Shown in pieces: positions 31,401-42,055 of a DNA stretch of 64,000 nt. Below the pieces are notes generated by a model. The model did not search any database. It had not been told where the DNA came from and saw nothing but the letters and a program-made list of their open reading frames with translations. The DNA lies in assembly GCA_012845835.1 (NCBI GenBank), contig JABAKD010000017.1, forward strand, positions 3,904,867 to 3,968,866. The letters are read 5' to 3'. Each line of letters opens with the position of its first letter. The stretch's first letter is position 1. This DNA comes from Undaria pinnatifida (Eukaryota; Sar; Phaeophyceae; Laminariales; Alariaceae). Position numbers and translations under genes: made by a program.

Positions 31401-33512
31401 CTGATTGGACTGGCCTTTTTTACTTCTTGGTTGGGATTTTGGTACTTGCGGGGACGAAGAGACTTTCTTTAAACAGCGGGCTGGATGACGACCGTGAGTA
31501 TAAAGCTATGCTGTACCCGCGCCACTTGTTCTTGCCAGCAAGCACTCAATCATACGAACGTTGTTTGTAAGGGCTTCTCCCCCTAGTCGTTAAGGAGCGT
31601 TTCCATGCCCGGGTTCTTCTTGCTACCCTTTGTTAGATTGAAACCTTATTACCCTTTATGACCCCTCAGCAGCACCAGGCACCGATGAAGCTCCTGGCCG
31701 GTTATATAATCGTTGTGTCCTGCGATCACCGGCTCAGTTAAGTCCCGTCGCCCCCTTGCACCCCTCCTCCCCGCAACGGTGACGTACTTGATCGGTTGTG
31801 CGACCCTTGTGGCCTGCAGTCGGTGGCTTCATTCTGTCTTTTCACCCCGTCTCCCCCGTCCTCCCGTCAAATCGTCCCAGTGACGCTCACAGGTGTAGAA
31901 CAGACGTCCCCCACCAACGAGGGCCTCAGCAGTTACAACTACAAGCACCCATTTTCAGTGGCAGCACCAACCAGGGACGCTTCGAGGCGAGTTTGTCGCG
32001 TTGTCTGCGGCGGCTTTAGGATGCCGCCAAGCTGTGCAAGCTTCTCCGCCCTACGAAGAAGCACACGCGATTGCCCGGGGTGGGTGACGACGGCGGCCGA
32101 ACTCACCGGCGTGGTTTTCGCGTGGACGGGGATAGAATGGTGAGACCCAACAGCATCGCCAATATATGAGTGCATGCGATTGTTTTGTTTTTTTTTTGCC
32201 GCCCAAGGATCTGCTTGTGTTTTTGTTTGGGGGCGGTCGAGGGGAACGCCTTCAGTTCGTTGACTGACTATCGTTCTGCTGCTTTCATAACATTACTGCC
32301 TGCGTTGGGCAAGAAGAGGGATATCGTGTCCCCGGTTTTCTTACTGTTTTTTTCTGTATTAGGATTGTTCTGATTGGTGGAAGGTCCCTGGATTATACTT
32401 TTCGTCACCTGGGATGATGCCACTCTCTGTTCATGGAATTGTTTTCGTCCCATGACGCCACCGAAGTTTTCTGCTGTGGGCCCGGGTGTGGACACATAAC
32501 GCGTGTGGTTTTTGCTGCCTTTGACGGCGGGCGTCTATGGCGGAGGCCGAGGAGCCGAAGAAGGAGTTGTAGGGGAAGGAGGCATTGCTGGTTCCGCCAT
32601 CGCGTGGGTGCAGCAGCCGCCGCGATCGCAGGGGCGGGGGGTGTACTCACTTTGTGCATTGCCCTATTCGTATGACCATAGACACTCGCATCCCTACTAA
32701 GTCGGGACGGAGCACGTCGGTTTTCGCCAACCAGGCAGCCATCTCAGGGGGCGGGGGGGGGGGGTGAAAAGGATGTTTCCAGCGGTGGTGGAGGAGGGGG
32801 ACGAGGGCGCTGTGGGCGGGAGGGAGGCGTGGCGGGAGAAGGAGGGTTTCTCGAAAGTTACTACGGTAGTGCGTTGGCCTCGGGGGTGCCGAGGAGGTGG
32901 AAACTTTTGCGTCGGGTTCGCCATGGGGGCCGTCGCCGAGCGCGTTAGATATCTCCGTAACGGGTGCGCAACAAGGCAATCAACCAGACAACGAAGAACT
33001 GCACCCACATGTTTGGGGACAGAGTACTTGCAATTTGTGTGGGATTATTGTTCCGGCGGCTAACAGGTTCTTTGCGGGGTTTCCTGGTGGCAGTCGCCTC
33101 CGCACGCGGCCTTCCACGGCTGGAGCGTCCCATGTTGCGGCTGACGGCGAACCGTGACTGTAACCTCCCGAACCCGACGTGCTCCGTCCCGGCAATGAAG
33201 AAATGCGAGGGTCTAGGGTCATGGGACGACGGCCTTGCGCGAAATGAATGCACCGCCCCGCTGACAGCAACCAGCATGAGCGTATACCCTCACCCCTCGC
33301 GCGCCGACCCCCCCGCACCCACCCACCCACCCACCCACCCGCCGACTACCTCCCTTGCTTTCCCCCGAAGGTACATCTGGGACGACTGTTACATCGCGGA
33401 CACCTGGATCCGAGACTTCGTCTACGTAGGGGTGGGTTTGACGATTTTGATCGGCACCGGCACGTTCTTTAACCTGGCTGGAACCATCAGCCCCATGGCG
33501 GTGCTTAAGCAG
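25484..33512 (+). CDS. Candidate multi-exon membrane-protein gene (partial)
   Basis: Inferred exons: 25484-25581, 27186-27286, 29214-29330, 30383-30490, 31026-31138, 31376-31493, 32020-32139 (weak) and 33371-33512, each bordered by AG and GT. Phases agree for the first four: exon 1 leaves one base, exon 2 supplies two, and exons 2-4 join in phase 0. Exons 5-8 do not chain without missing exons. The peptides alternate soluble and hydrophobic parts: GTDLWKEIGLAVVGAWVMFW, LFAAIGTALQYHWLLLPTTY, DLFYVVCFSLG, WTGLFYFLVGILVLAGTK, FVYVGVGLTILIGTGTFFN. Exon 1 (GTDLWKEIGLAVVGAW...SN-AG) resembles exon 6 (DTDWTGLFYFLVGIL...LNSG), and SLDYEGSLSEM in exon 2 resembles GLDFHGSLDIV in exon 4, suggesting internal duplication. 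I do not recognise the family. Start and end are unknown. Confidence 0.4.
25670..26480. repeat. Nested tandem repeat, ~362-bp period
   Basis: GTTGGGTAGCGAGAACCAAA recurs at 25679 and 26041, followed by the same downstream sequence. Inside each unit, a half repeat starting GCTAG-ACTCCATTT and containing CGGGACTT-AGTGATGCT occurs about every 161 bp (25814, 25975, 26173, 26336). The last block is truncated. It lies in an intron of the candidate gene. A shared part reads GTCGACTGCATGGGTTCGCC, a weak B-box-like TTCGCC phrase but without a tRNA fold. Confidence 0.85.
26540..26810 (+). repeat. (AACC)n-like low-complexity tract
   Basis: Imperfect CAACCAACC/AACCATCC repeats on the plus strand. The minus-strand frame through it is artefactual. 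Confidence 0.85.
26938..27105 (+). repeat. CGACGTGCTCCGTC repeat, copies 1 and 2
   Basis: Two neighbouring ~45-bp copies: one with CCCGACGTGCCCCGTCCTGT then GAGGGTCTATCG, and one with CCCGACGTGCTCCGTCTGTA then GCAACGGTCT. Related copies lie at 33163-33215 (plus) and, inverted, at 32682-32730 and 40684-40735. Confidence 0.75.
27590..27695 (+). repeat. (ACAAC/ACACC)n low-complexity tract
   Basis: CACAACACAACACCACACCA and similar. Non-coding, probably intronic. Confidence 0.8.
28085..28240 (+). repeat. CT-rich tract followed by CGAC-type repeats
   Basis: CTCTCTCTCTCTTTCGAGCG and further CTCCCTCCC blocks run to about 28240. A CGACCGACTGACCGAT-like tract follows at 28300-28375. Confidence 0.75.
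29214..29330 (+). CDS. Exon with one transmembrane segment
   Basis: Thirty-nine codons in phase 0 between GACGAAG and a GTAAGG donor. It reads GLCLGDTANGYCGVLFAAIG, then TALQYHWLLLPTTYWNWKF: a hydrophobic stretch with an aromatic-rich end, as expected for a membrane helix. Part of the candidate gene above. Confidence 0.42.
29767..29811. repeat. Nested inverted repeat with CACGTG ends
   Basis: Outer arms CACGTGCCT and AGGCACGTG; inner arms GCCCAC and GTGGGC round a single base. The arms contain CACGTG, the G-box/E-box palindrome bound by bZIP and bHLH factors in many eukaryotes. It could be a cruciform or a regulatory site. Confidence 0.75.
30383..30490 (+). CDS. Exon after a strong pyrimidine-tract acceptor
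   Basis: The acceptor TTTTTCCCTTTTTTAG is among the best splice signals in the window, and the exon closes at TCG followed by GTATGC. It is 108 nt (36 codons, phase 0 to 0), reading PLDGLDFHGSLDIVRDLFYV and VCFSLGS. The LD-F/Y-x-GSL motif recurs in the exon at 27186. Confidence 0.45.
31376..31493 (+). CDS. Exon with a membrane helix and Asp-rich end
   Basis: Begins after CCGTAAG and ends at GACGACC followed by GTGAGT. Reads IIEGSGPDTDWTGLFYFLVG, ILVLAGTKRLSLNSGLDDD. A hydrophobic helix is followed by a basic/Ser stretch and an acidic end. Similar in pattern to the exon at 25484. Confidence 0.45.
32682..33215. repeat. CGACGTGCTCCGTC repeat, copies 3 (inverted) and 4
   Basis: At 32682-32730 the plus strand reads CTCGCATCCCTACTAAGTCG, then GGACGGAGCACGTCGG, the complement of the motif. 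At 33163-33215 the direct form CCCGACGTGCTCCGTCCCGG is followed by AAATGCGAGGGTCT. The two copies face each other across about 450 bp. The DNA between them is GC-rich with G runs and no assigned exon. Confidence 0.75.
33371..33512 (+). CDS. Exon with a membrane helix
   Basis: 142 nt between CCCCCGAAG and CTTAAGCAG followed by GTATGC. Reads YIWDDCYIADTWIRDFVYVG, VGLTILIGTGTFFNLAGTIS, PMAVLKQ. GC-rich third positions and clean splice sites make this one of the better host exons in the region. Confidence 0.5.
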
Positions 33513-33689
33513 GTATGCGCTGAGCAGACGCTTACGATGACAGGCGTATCGCTTTGTGGCCAGACTGTTTCAATGCTTGCTGTCTGACAGGGTTCTTCGT
33601 CTGATTAACTTTCCACTATTATGATGGGGCCGTCCATGTTTTACAACGTTGTATTCGCGATATGCGTTGGCTGCGGGATTTTTCAAGGG

Positions 33690-33788
33690 TGCAATTCCAG
33701 TTTTTCTCGTAAATCAGCTTTTTTAGGTGAGATGTAGATACCCTCGAGCTAAATTTCTCAGAAAAGTCGGCGCACTCCTATAGTAGCA
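33690..33788. mobile_element. MITE B-like fragment
   Basis: The right end reads GGCGCACTCCTATAGTAG, a diverged form of the MITE B terminal repeat. The preceding sequence (CTCGTAAATCAGCTTTTTTA, then CTCGAGCTAAATTTCTCAG) parallels MITE B internal sequence. No left terminal repeat found. Confidence 0.5.
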
Positions 33789-34839
33789 TGCGTCAGCACG
33801 AACCTAAAAATGGCATGCAAGCCCACGATAGGCTAACCGAAGAGGGACGATGCGCGTACCCGATTTGGCATCGCACGCTGTCGCTCTTGTTGGTTGGAGT
33901 GGGGCGGGTCAGACTGCAAGCGGTAGAGGAAGCCGCGCGAGTCACCATTCGGCCCTGAAAAGGCCGAAATCCGTGGGGGGCTAGTAGAGCTGCACTTGAC
34001 GACAACCGCGATGTGAAAAGTAGGTACCAACATCCAGGGGTTTCCAGTGTACCAGCTATACGACGGCGTTTTCCACCAAGGAACTCCTCAATATGTCACT
34101 GAATCACAGATAGGCGAAACGTCGCGTGGTTTTCGTTTCCGCTCACTCCGGCGTACCGGTAACGTACATCCGTGGGGGGGACCCCCGTACTCACATAGAG
34201 AGCCCTTCAGCCGGAGGCCCTGCTTGCTCGTACATTCGGACAACCGAGCCCTAACGTCGTCGATGCTGCCTACTTATTGAGTTGTCAGCCACCTAAGATT
34301 GATGGTGCGCCGACAAGAGAGTAATAGCCCCCATGCCACTCCCGGAGGGCCGAATGTTTAACTGTTTTTGGATACCGCCACGCGCTTTTAGCTCCTTTAG
34401 AACTGCACGCACGTTTTGGACACAAACGACCTGGGTTTTAGTGTGGGATACATTGTGCAGTTGCAAAATAGTCTAGCTGGAGCGACAGCTGCCAGATCAC
34501 CACGTACGAGAAGCAGCGCTCTTTGCCGTGCGGCTTCCGCGTCCCATTTGTACTTTCGTCAAACGAAGCGTGACCCCCCCCCCCCCCCTCACCCACCACC
34601 CCCCTGTCCTCCTCACAACGCCTCCCACCCCCTCCCCGTCTTCCTCTGGTGGCATGTTTGGCTTGCGTTGCGGAACAGGTACATCAACACAACCGTCATG
34701 AAGAAATGCGGCCGCTGTTATCGTCCGACGAGATCTTGATCCAGCCGGACACCCCATAGCCGGTTCGCGCCTTCGTCTGACGCCTCGGCTGGAGCAAAAT
34801 GCTATATACCGTATAACACGCAAGAGGACACTAACACAT

Positions 34840-35057
34840 ACCCTCTCGGCCAATGTTTTGAGCCGATTCTCCCAAAACAAGCGCACCACGCACATTGAAA
34901 ATGGTTGCTGTGGAAAGATCTCGTCGGGATCTACCCACAGATGCATCGTTAAGTCCGCAGCCTCTCCGTTGTCGGCGGAATCGGCTCGGCTTTTCTTCCA
35001 ATGAGGCGTGTTATCTTGCGTCATACCATATAATGTGCTGTAGCTCGTTACGACTTT
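34840..35057 (-). CDS. Unrecognised minus-strand frame
   Basis: Reads KVVTSYSTLYGMTQDNTPHW, KKSRADSADNGEAADLTMHL, WVDPDEIFPQQPF. The mixed, acidic composition looks more protein-like than its surroundings; beyond about 34840 the frame becomes low-complexity (Gly-rich, from a C-run). No domain recognised. It could be an exon of a gene that also includes 35289-35723. Confidence 0.25.
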
Positions 35058-35288
35058 CAATTATTTTGACGCTTTACACATCGGCCACACGGGGCAGCTC
35101 CGGCTACTGGCTGTCCGGATTGCAATGTAGGGAGTCTTTCGGTGTGCGTGCAGCGTATGCTGTATCCCGCTCAAGACTTCAACCCTTTGGATGCTTGCGA
35201 GGGAAAACCTATCAATCGTTAATGACATCTAGGGGTTGGCGTTGCGGAATAGCCGGGGGAGCTGGGGTAGGAGATCCGTGTCCGAAGC

Positions 35289-35723
35289 TCATCGTACCGA
35301 GATGTGCACAAGTACGTAGCGTGGCAATGCTTGCACTGCTTGAAGCACGCGGCATGTGCCGTAGTTCACGACTTTTAATAACTCTTTCGAGACCTGAGTG
35401 GGAACAAAATGTTGAACGTATTTGACGATTACAGCATGGACCATACGGATCAGCCCGGGCTGCGGGGGGTAAAAGATGTGTCCACAGTGCAACGTGTCCA
35501 GATGTTCGGCGCGCGCAGCATGACAAACTAGCACTGTTGCACGCGCACAGTAAGGTTTTGCCCGGTAGGCAACATCTATCCTGGGTGTATTGTGAAGTAG
35601 GCTCTGCAGCACCGCGGCAACAGTATTATTGTACGTTTCATCGCCTTCCAAGGACGGATGATGACGCACATCGTTCGCTGATCGACCGGCACGGCTTAGA
35701 ATTATCGCAAGAGAGGCTCCCAA
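35289..35723 (-). CDS. Unrecognised 144-codon minus-strand ORF
   Basis: Reads ILSRAGRSANDVRHHPSLEG, DETYNNTVAAVLQSLLHNTP, GHIFYPPQPGLIRMVHAVIV, VPTQVSKELLKVVNYGTCRV. Balanced composition with helical stretches. No known motif. The opposite strand also carries long frames here, so the strand is uncertain. Confidence 0.28.
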   Translation of the reverse strand: MGASLAIILSRAGRSANDVRHHPSLEGDETYNNTVAAVLQSLLHNTPRIDVAYRAKPYCARATVLVCHAARAEHLDTLHCGHIFYPPQPGLIRMVHAVIVKYVQHFVPTQVSKELLKVVNYGTCRVLQAVQALPRYVLVHISVR

Positions 35724-36112
35724 GAGCGACGAATCTTACCACGCCCACCAGCCAAGCACCAGGTCGGGTTGGGGGTAGAGTTAGGGATGGGGAAGTGTTC
35801 TCGGGTCGGGTGCTGATACATATATTTGATAAATGTGTTGGTCTGCAGCTATCTTACACTGTACGTGTTGGTGAACGAACACGCCGACCAATGTACGTGT
35901 CCCGTACACTTTGGCGTTCTGTCCTGAGGCGGTACGGGGGATTTGGTTGCCGTCGTGGACCGCATGTATAGATGACAATAGCGATGCCACCGCACAACGG
36001 TGCAAGTAATTGCCTATAGGGCCCTGCACCGGTGGTGTCGGCTGTTGAATTGTGCACCAATGACATGTGATTTCAGGATTTAAATCATTTCGTTTTACAC
36101 GTACACCGATAC

Positions 36113-37092
36113 GTGAGCTGCGGGTTCGCTTGTGCGTTCGGCCGAGGTGACGTGTCGATGCTCAGGTTGCGAGGTAGTGGGATACGTCGTCGGTCAACCA
36201 TCCTACGAAGCTATGGTGCGGATGTTTTTTTGTTTATTTCGTTTGTGACTTGTTTGGCTTGCACGGCTCGTATGAACAGCTGGTGCTGTGTGTGTTGCAG
36301 GGAACACTTCGCGTTTGTCGTCCCCGCGCCCGCTCTGGCGGTGTTACCGTGTAGTCAAGATAATTCGCCAATTGGTTGTACTGCTGGGATTATCTACGAA
36401 TTTCGAGGGCGTCTCGTGTTAGTTGAAGTTCGCACGACTATCCTTTTGGGGTGCTCCTTTTCGTGGTCGGTCTCCTTTTTGAGGTGCTACCATCGCTGTG
36501 AATCGCTTGCTCGCTTTCGGGATGCTTTATTCCAACTCAAAGTGGGGGGCTGTCCAACCCGGTCATCGGACGGTGACGGACGAACGCAGCCGGGTTGTGG
36601 CTGTCACACCGAGACAAGGAAGGTGACTGCTTGTGCCGTTATTTCACTTCGTATTGTTCCTGCACTCTCTTCTTCTCCAGCCGAAAATACCACGGGCGTC
36701 ACGGAATGAAATTATCTATTTCAGAAGGCGAACGCACAAATTTACGGCAAAGAAAGCGGTGGCGCGAGCGAGTGGTCGAGCGAGTGAACGCGCGACGGCG
36801 CGTGATTGAACCCTATCACGTTCGCTTGGCTGCACCACCATTCGAATTAAAAACTCGGACACTCACTGGAACGCAGCCCAATGGCATTGGCACGTTTGTA
36901 CAGTTAATATCTCGACTTCAGAGGAAAAACATGAGGATTACAGCAACGCGAGCAGCTGATTTTGGGAAAGGTGTTGTTCATGTCCGACCCCAATGCAAGG
37001 AGTTGTGTGACGCGAGCGTTGTTTTTATTGCCATACGTTGCATTCTCGTGCTATGGCGCAACCGCACCTGTCATTTTATTGTCCCTTATTGA
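36113..37092 (+). CDS. Overlapping long plus-strand frames, unrecognised
   Basis: A 198-codon frame (36113-36709) overlaps a 165-codon frame (36595-37092). The first has a hydrophobic, Cys-rich stretch (DVFLFISFVTCLACT); the second has a basic helical part (RQRKRWRERVVERVNARRRV). Two long overlapping frames cannot both be taken at face value, and neither has a recognisable domain. They may be fragments of one frameshifted gene, or chance. Confidence 0.2.
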
Positions 37093-37154
37093 CGGGTTCC
37101 TAAAGGGTAACGAGTCACTCATCATGTACCAACGGCGAAGCCCTCGTGTTTTTT

Positions 37155-37870
37155 ACCGAGAGCGCAAACCCACCGACTCACTCACTCATCCAATCACTCA
37201 GTCACTCCACCCTACTATCTCACTAACTCACCACCTCACGGAATCACCACTCACTCGCTCTTGGATTCACTCATTCACTCACCCACTCAGCTACCCCCTC
37301 CCTCACCCACCCACTCACCCACTTACTCACGTGCTCACTCACGTACTCACTTACCCTCACTCACTCACTCACTCACAAAAAACTCCACATACTCACTCCA
37401 CATACCCACCCACTCCACATACTCGGTCATGCACCGTCGTACCGACTCCGTGCCTCAGTGGATTATAGATTATTCATTCACTCACTCACTTACCTACTCC
37501 CTCACTCGATCACTCACTTGTCTACCCACGCACTCACTCACTCCATTACTCATGCACTGTCTTAATTACTCAGTGCGTTAGCGAGTTCCCCACTCGCTCG
37601 ATTTGCTCCTCACTCACCCACTCACGCACCCACTCACCCACTCACCCAATCTCTCACTCACATACTCACATCCTCCTTACGGGCTCACTCGCCCACAAAC
37701 TGATCGACTGGCTGACTGGCCGACTGGCTAACTGACTGGGCGATTGGTTGATTGACTGATTGACTGACTGACTTACCGACTGACTGCCTGACTGCCTGAC
37801 TGACTGACTGACGGACTGCCTGACTGACTGACTGACTGACGGTCAAACGGACTGCCTCGCTTATTAGCTT
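37155..37870 (+). repeat. (CACT)n then (TGAC)n tetranucleotide arrays
   Basis: 37160-37680 is built of ACTC/CCACTCAC units; 37690-37860 switches to CTGACTGACTGA-type units. Ser/Thr-His- and Val-Ser-Gln-rich frames across them are artefacts. Two unlike tetranucleotide arrays lie head to tail with almost no spacer. Confidence 0.95.
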
Positions 37871-37989
37871 TCTCTCACTCACTGGCTCACCCACTAACTT
37901 GCCCACGCGCTCACTCGCCCACTTTATCACGATAGCTTGTGGGATGCCATCCACCGGCATCAAGTTGTCCAGCATAATTCATTCCTCTG

Positions 37990-40680
37990 AATAGTACACA
38001 CAATTTATTCGCATGCAATTGACAGGCCTGACAGTGAAACGCGGGTTGTGAATGACGAGGTTCTACTCCACAAGGCTAAAAATTATAGAACGGAAGACTG
38101 CACTCGCATGCCTTTGCAACGGCATTCCAACGAGTGACGCACTTTTATACTGAGACATGGGGAGCATGGCAGGCGGCAGCCGGGCAACAACAAGCACAAG
38201 GGCGATGATTTTACTCTATAATAGTTTGAAAAATAGGTTGAGGCCGAATCTGCCGATGGCCTTATTTTGGACTTAGTGTGCTGTTGAGCACCTCGCTGGA
38301 CAGCGATCTAGGGCATTGCGAGCAACAGAGACGACGGCATAAGCTTGGATTGGTGGTTGTCATCCGCCACGACCCTTGTGCGGAAGAACGAAAGATAATG
38401 GCGGGGACCGTCGATCTTGGTTTCCTACGATGTATTCTCTGATCTCGGGCCTGCTGGTATAAATACCGATTAATGTTCATATCAATACCAAACCGGTAGC
38501 TGCAAACTGGCATATATGGCTATGATATTATGCGTGCACCCGTTTGTGCATCACCTATACACCAGAAGCGCAGCAGTCTCGACGTCGGTCAGATAGCCTG
38601 CTGGGAGCCAAAGGGATGTTCCTTGTTTGTGTGCTGGTCGCTCGGTGAACAGGAGTTGGATACCTTCTCCTGTGGCAGATGAGACATAGAGCAAATCCTA
38701 CGGGCAGGACTCGCACGAAATTTGCTTTGGGTGGATGCCTTCATACTCGCGGCATGGGCCCTCTTTTTCTTAGCGAAAATTGCCGCGCCAAAAATACACG
38801 TAGTATACGATTGTTCTCCCTTCGGAGCGACAACTCCACTTCTGCTGACGTTCAGGGTTCACCTCGGATACCTATTCCAAATCATCTCCCACCAGGGCAG
38901 TGCTCGACGTGGAGCTCTTTATGTGTGCAAGATGGCCCCCCACAAGGACTCAATTCGACTATTTACGATCAACTTCAGCCTGGATTGTCTCTTTTTCGAT
39001 GTACCCTAACTCCGTACACACATCATGAACACGAGTGGAGCCAGAGAGATAAATACGCTTGATGTGCTTCGCTGTTAGAAAAAGCCGCCAACCCCGGTGA
39101 ACTCGCGAACCCTGGCATTAACGTTTTCGTTGCCGCCCACGTGTGTTTGAACGTTCTGGGATTCTTTGCTGGTACCGCTGATGTGAGACCGCCGATACGT
39201 CAATTTCAGCGATTATTCATCGATGTTAGGTCCACAGTCATTTCTTTTTGTGATTTACGCGAATCGTAACACAAAAATAACTTGGAAAAGAGAAACCATT
39301 TGTAAGGGATTTAACTTCCAGAAACTACGGCAGTATGTTCACAAGTCCCGGTAGTATATAGCCCTACGGTTAGCGGTTGTTGTGTTCCTCTTGATTGCGT
39401 ACATCTTATTCCTACACCTCATAATTTTCATATCTTGTTGAGAAGATATGTTAGATCCGTACATGGCCATTCAGCCATTAGGATTAAGCTGCCGGTCGTA
39501 ATACCTGGTATATGCCTATTCTAGAAGTTGCGATCCATGACGCTAATGTAGTACGGGTTGCCGTTTCACGACGTGGCTGCTGGTGAATCATGAAGTGTTG
39601 AAGTTGGGTTTTCAACCTTTACCAGTATTTTCGCGGCGCGTTCTTCCGTTTAGTGACCAGGGGTAGGTGGTATTTACATTGTTTGATATGGTTCTTCCAT
39701 CGAGGAAGCGTGTTTAGAATACAACGACAACAACGACCAACAACGTCCCCTTTCTCAACTTTATGGAAGGGGTGTGTCAAGAATAGAGTTTTCCAAAGGT
39801 CCATACTAAAGTTCGAAATATAAACTAATCAATACCTTGGTAACGGTATGATATATCCAGAGTAAGCGTTGCTATTGCGGCTGGGGAGTTCATGGTCCGC
39901 AACGAGACACTGAATAGCTAGAAGAATAGCCTTCAGCGCGCTAGTTAACTAACTGTGGAGTTTAGGATTTGCAGCGACGACGGGTACAACAGACGTTGCG
40001 GGACGAGGTGATCAAGGCGAGAGGAGCAGGAGTGTTGTCGTCCCTAAATTCCCTCTTATCGCAAACATTTGATCTTTTTCAGTTAGTCGTACCGAGTTAT
40101 TATTGCCTAATGAGCCTCTCGTTGTTGTCCAGTGAAACTTCCGACTCGTACGTAGTCATTGTTGCTCGATATTGTCAAGCATTGACTCTGATTTAGTCTC
40201 TGAAGACCGTCACCCGTCAGCAACTTGGGCGTAAACTTTGGCTTTTTCGCATCCTCGTAAATGGGAACCCGTACACAAACGCGAGAGACTGGAGGCAAAA
40301 CGAGGTGTATGTAACCGATCGGTGCCGCAGCCTAGTCCAAGGGATAGATGTTGCGTGTCACCAACAATGGTGTATGCCATAAATAACCATGGCGCTATTT
40401 TATTGATTGTTATCTTGTGCACTGCTTTCTTCGTCGAATATAAGCTGTTCATGGTCAAAGATGTTATGTACCCTCGAGAATAACAGCGTGAACGTTCGAA
40501 TGACCTTCGCACTCGGCCGTGTGCACTCAAGACTATCTCTTTGCGGAGAACAATGTGCGTCCATGGGGCTACCCGGATGGGTGGTGCTCTGCTGTCTCTG
40601 TGTGGCTGTTTTGTATACCTTACGTTACAGTCAAACGGGGGACGCTGCACTCATTTCATGCACAGCCTTTGTCTTAAGAT
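37990..40680. other. Region without a confident gene
   Basis: Frames at 38679-39062 and 38722-39009 (+) overlap in different frames. The latter starts MLWVDAFILAAWALFFLAKI, a possible signal anchor, but no domain follows. 40210-40650(-) and 40238-40483(+) are also unrecognised. No repeats beyond short ones were seen. Confidence 0.35.
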
Positions 40681-40683
40681 CAT

Positions 40684-40735
40684 ATATATGCCCTCGCACC
40701 CCTACAAGACCGGGACGGAGCACGCCGGGATTCAC
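40684..40735 (-). repeat. CGACGTGCTCCGTC repeat, copy 5
   Basis: The plus strand reads CTCGCACCCCTACAAGACCG, then GGACGGAGCACGCCGGGATT, the inverted form of the motif seen at 26.9, 27.1 and 33.2 kb. Confidence 0.75.
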
Positions 40736-41094
40736 TGACTAGGAAGGCACATCGCGTGCACCAACCGCAAAGCGCGGTGCGTTGTTCGGCAAGTCGCATG
40801 GGGGTTGAGTTCATCCTACCAAGAACCACGTGTGAGGTAGACTTCTGCACCTTGTGCGTGCTTTCTTCTGTATGGATGAACGGGGAGGTGTCATGTACTC
40901 TGCCTCCCCGTCAGAAATTTCCTTGTGCAGGAGTGCGCCAACTTTTATGGAAACAAACATACCCCCTTGGATGCCGGATGGAACATTTTCTGTACTTCCA
41001 AAGGGGTGTTTCGACGAGAGATGCCAGGAACACAATATTCCGTGTCCCGTTGATATGCTCTAACGTCCTTACAAGGCTATTAAACAAGCCGATC

Positions 41095-41220
41095 CATACA
41101 AACCTTCAAGACCGAGGCCGCGGCAGGGGGGATGCTATGACGATGTTATGATTGTGCTATGATGATGTTATGATATGTTCCCATTTTCACTCCCGGATTT
41201 GAGCCACTCGCGCGGCTGAC
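41095..41220 (-). repeat. Dispersed repeat E, copy 1
   Basis: Plus strand: GATGCTATGACGATGTTATG, GATGATGTTATGATATGTTC, then GGATTTGAGCCACTCGCGCG. The same elements occur inverted at 45845-45960 and 47825-47940. It joins a CATCATAAC-type minisatellite to a conserved GAGCCACTCGCGCG block. Confidence 0.75.
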
Positions 41221-41939
41221 TCCGTACCTCATCGATAAGAAGACGTTAGGGACTTAGTTGGCGCCGCGTAGCTTACTATACTCCATTGCGAATAAATTTT
41301 GCCTATTTGGAATCGGTACGAAACATTAAGATCGCAAGAGTAACAGGGGGATAACTCGCACGCGAGTGACCCCGAGCCACTGACAAACATGCCCCCAGGA
41401 AGAAAACCCCTACCGTAGCCTGGGTCTCAAGTGAAATCTTCATACTGTACATACAGTACTCAAGTTACACTGGTTCGGTGCGAAATCATGCAATAAAACA
41501 TGTTCGAGCTTCGAACACCCTGGTGTCTAACCGCAAGAAAAGCGTGCATATATATTCCATTCCTGAATACTTTCCATTACTCCCGACACCAACCTAGGTA
41601 TTGTTCCAATCGACCTACGTGCATACCGGCAGTACATTTGAACCCGTCAAGCGAGTAGGAAATGAGGCAAGAATGCCTCATAGTCGACGTGTGCGCTCGA
41701 AGACTCCCGAAAGAAAACTCCAAATATTTCAAAATAGCGGCATTCAAATCACACACCGGCACGACCACCAATAATACAGCAGCACGGCGACTACGATAAA
41801 CATATTGAGGCGAATTGCAACAAAACTAGTCTTATATTTTGGTCAAGCTTGCCTGAATCTGTAGACGCCAGATGGGTGGAAATTGTTCACGTACGGCTCT
41901 CGCAATCAATGACGCAAAAACACGGCCGTCATTACATAC

Positions 41940-42055
41940 CAGACAGACAGACAGACAAGACAGGCAGGCAGAGAGATAGACAGGCAGAGAGATAGACAGG
42001 CAGGCAGAGAGACAGGCAGGCAGAGAGGCAGACAGCAGACCGACAGACAGACATA
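41940..42055 (+). repeat. (CAGA/GGCA)n tetranucleotide tract
   Basis: CAGACAGACAGACAAGACAG, GGCAGGCAGAGAGATAGACA and similar. The minus-strand frame here reads low-complexity Ser/Leu-rich protein and is an artefact. Confidence 0.93.

Noticed and set aside
37155-37680. Ser/Thr/His-rich repeat protein
   Set aside because: Tetranucleotide microsatellite; no splice sites or start context.
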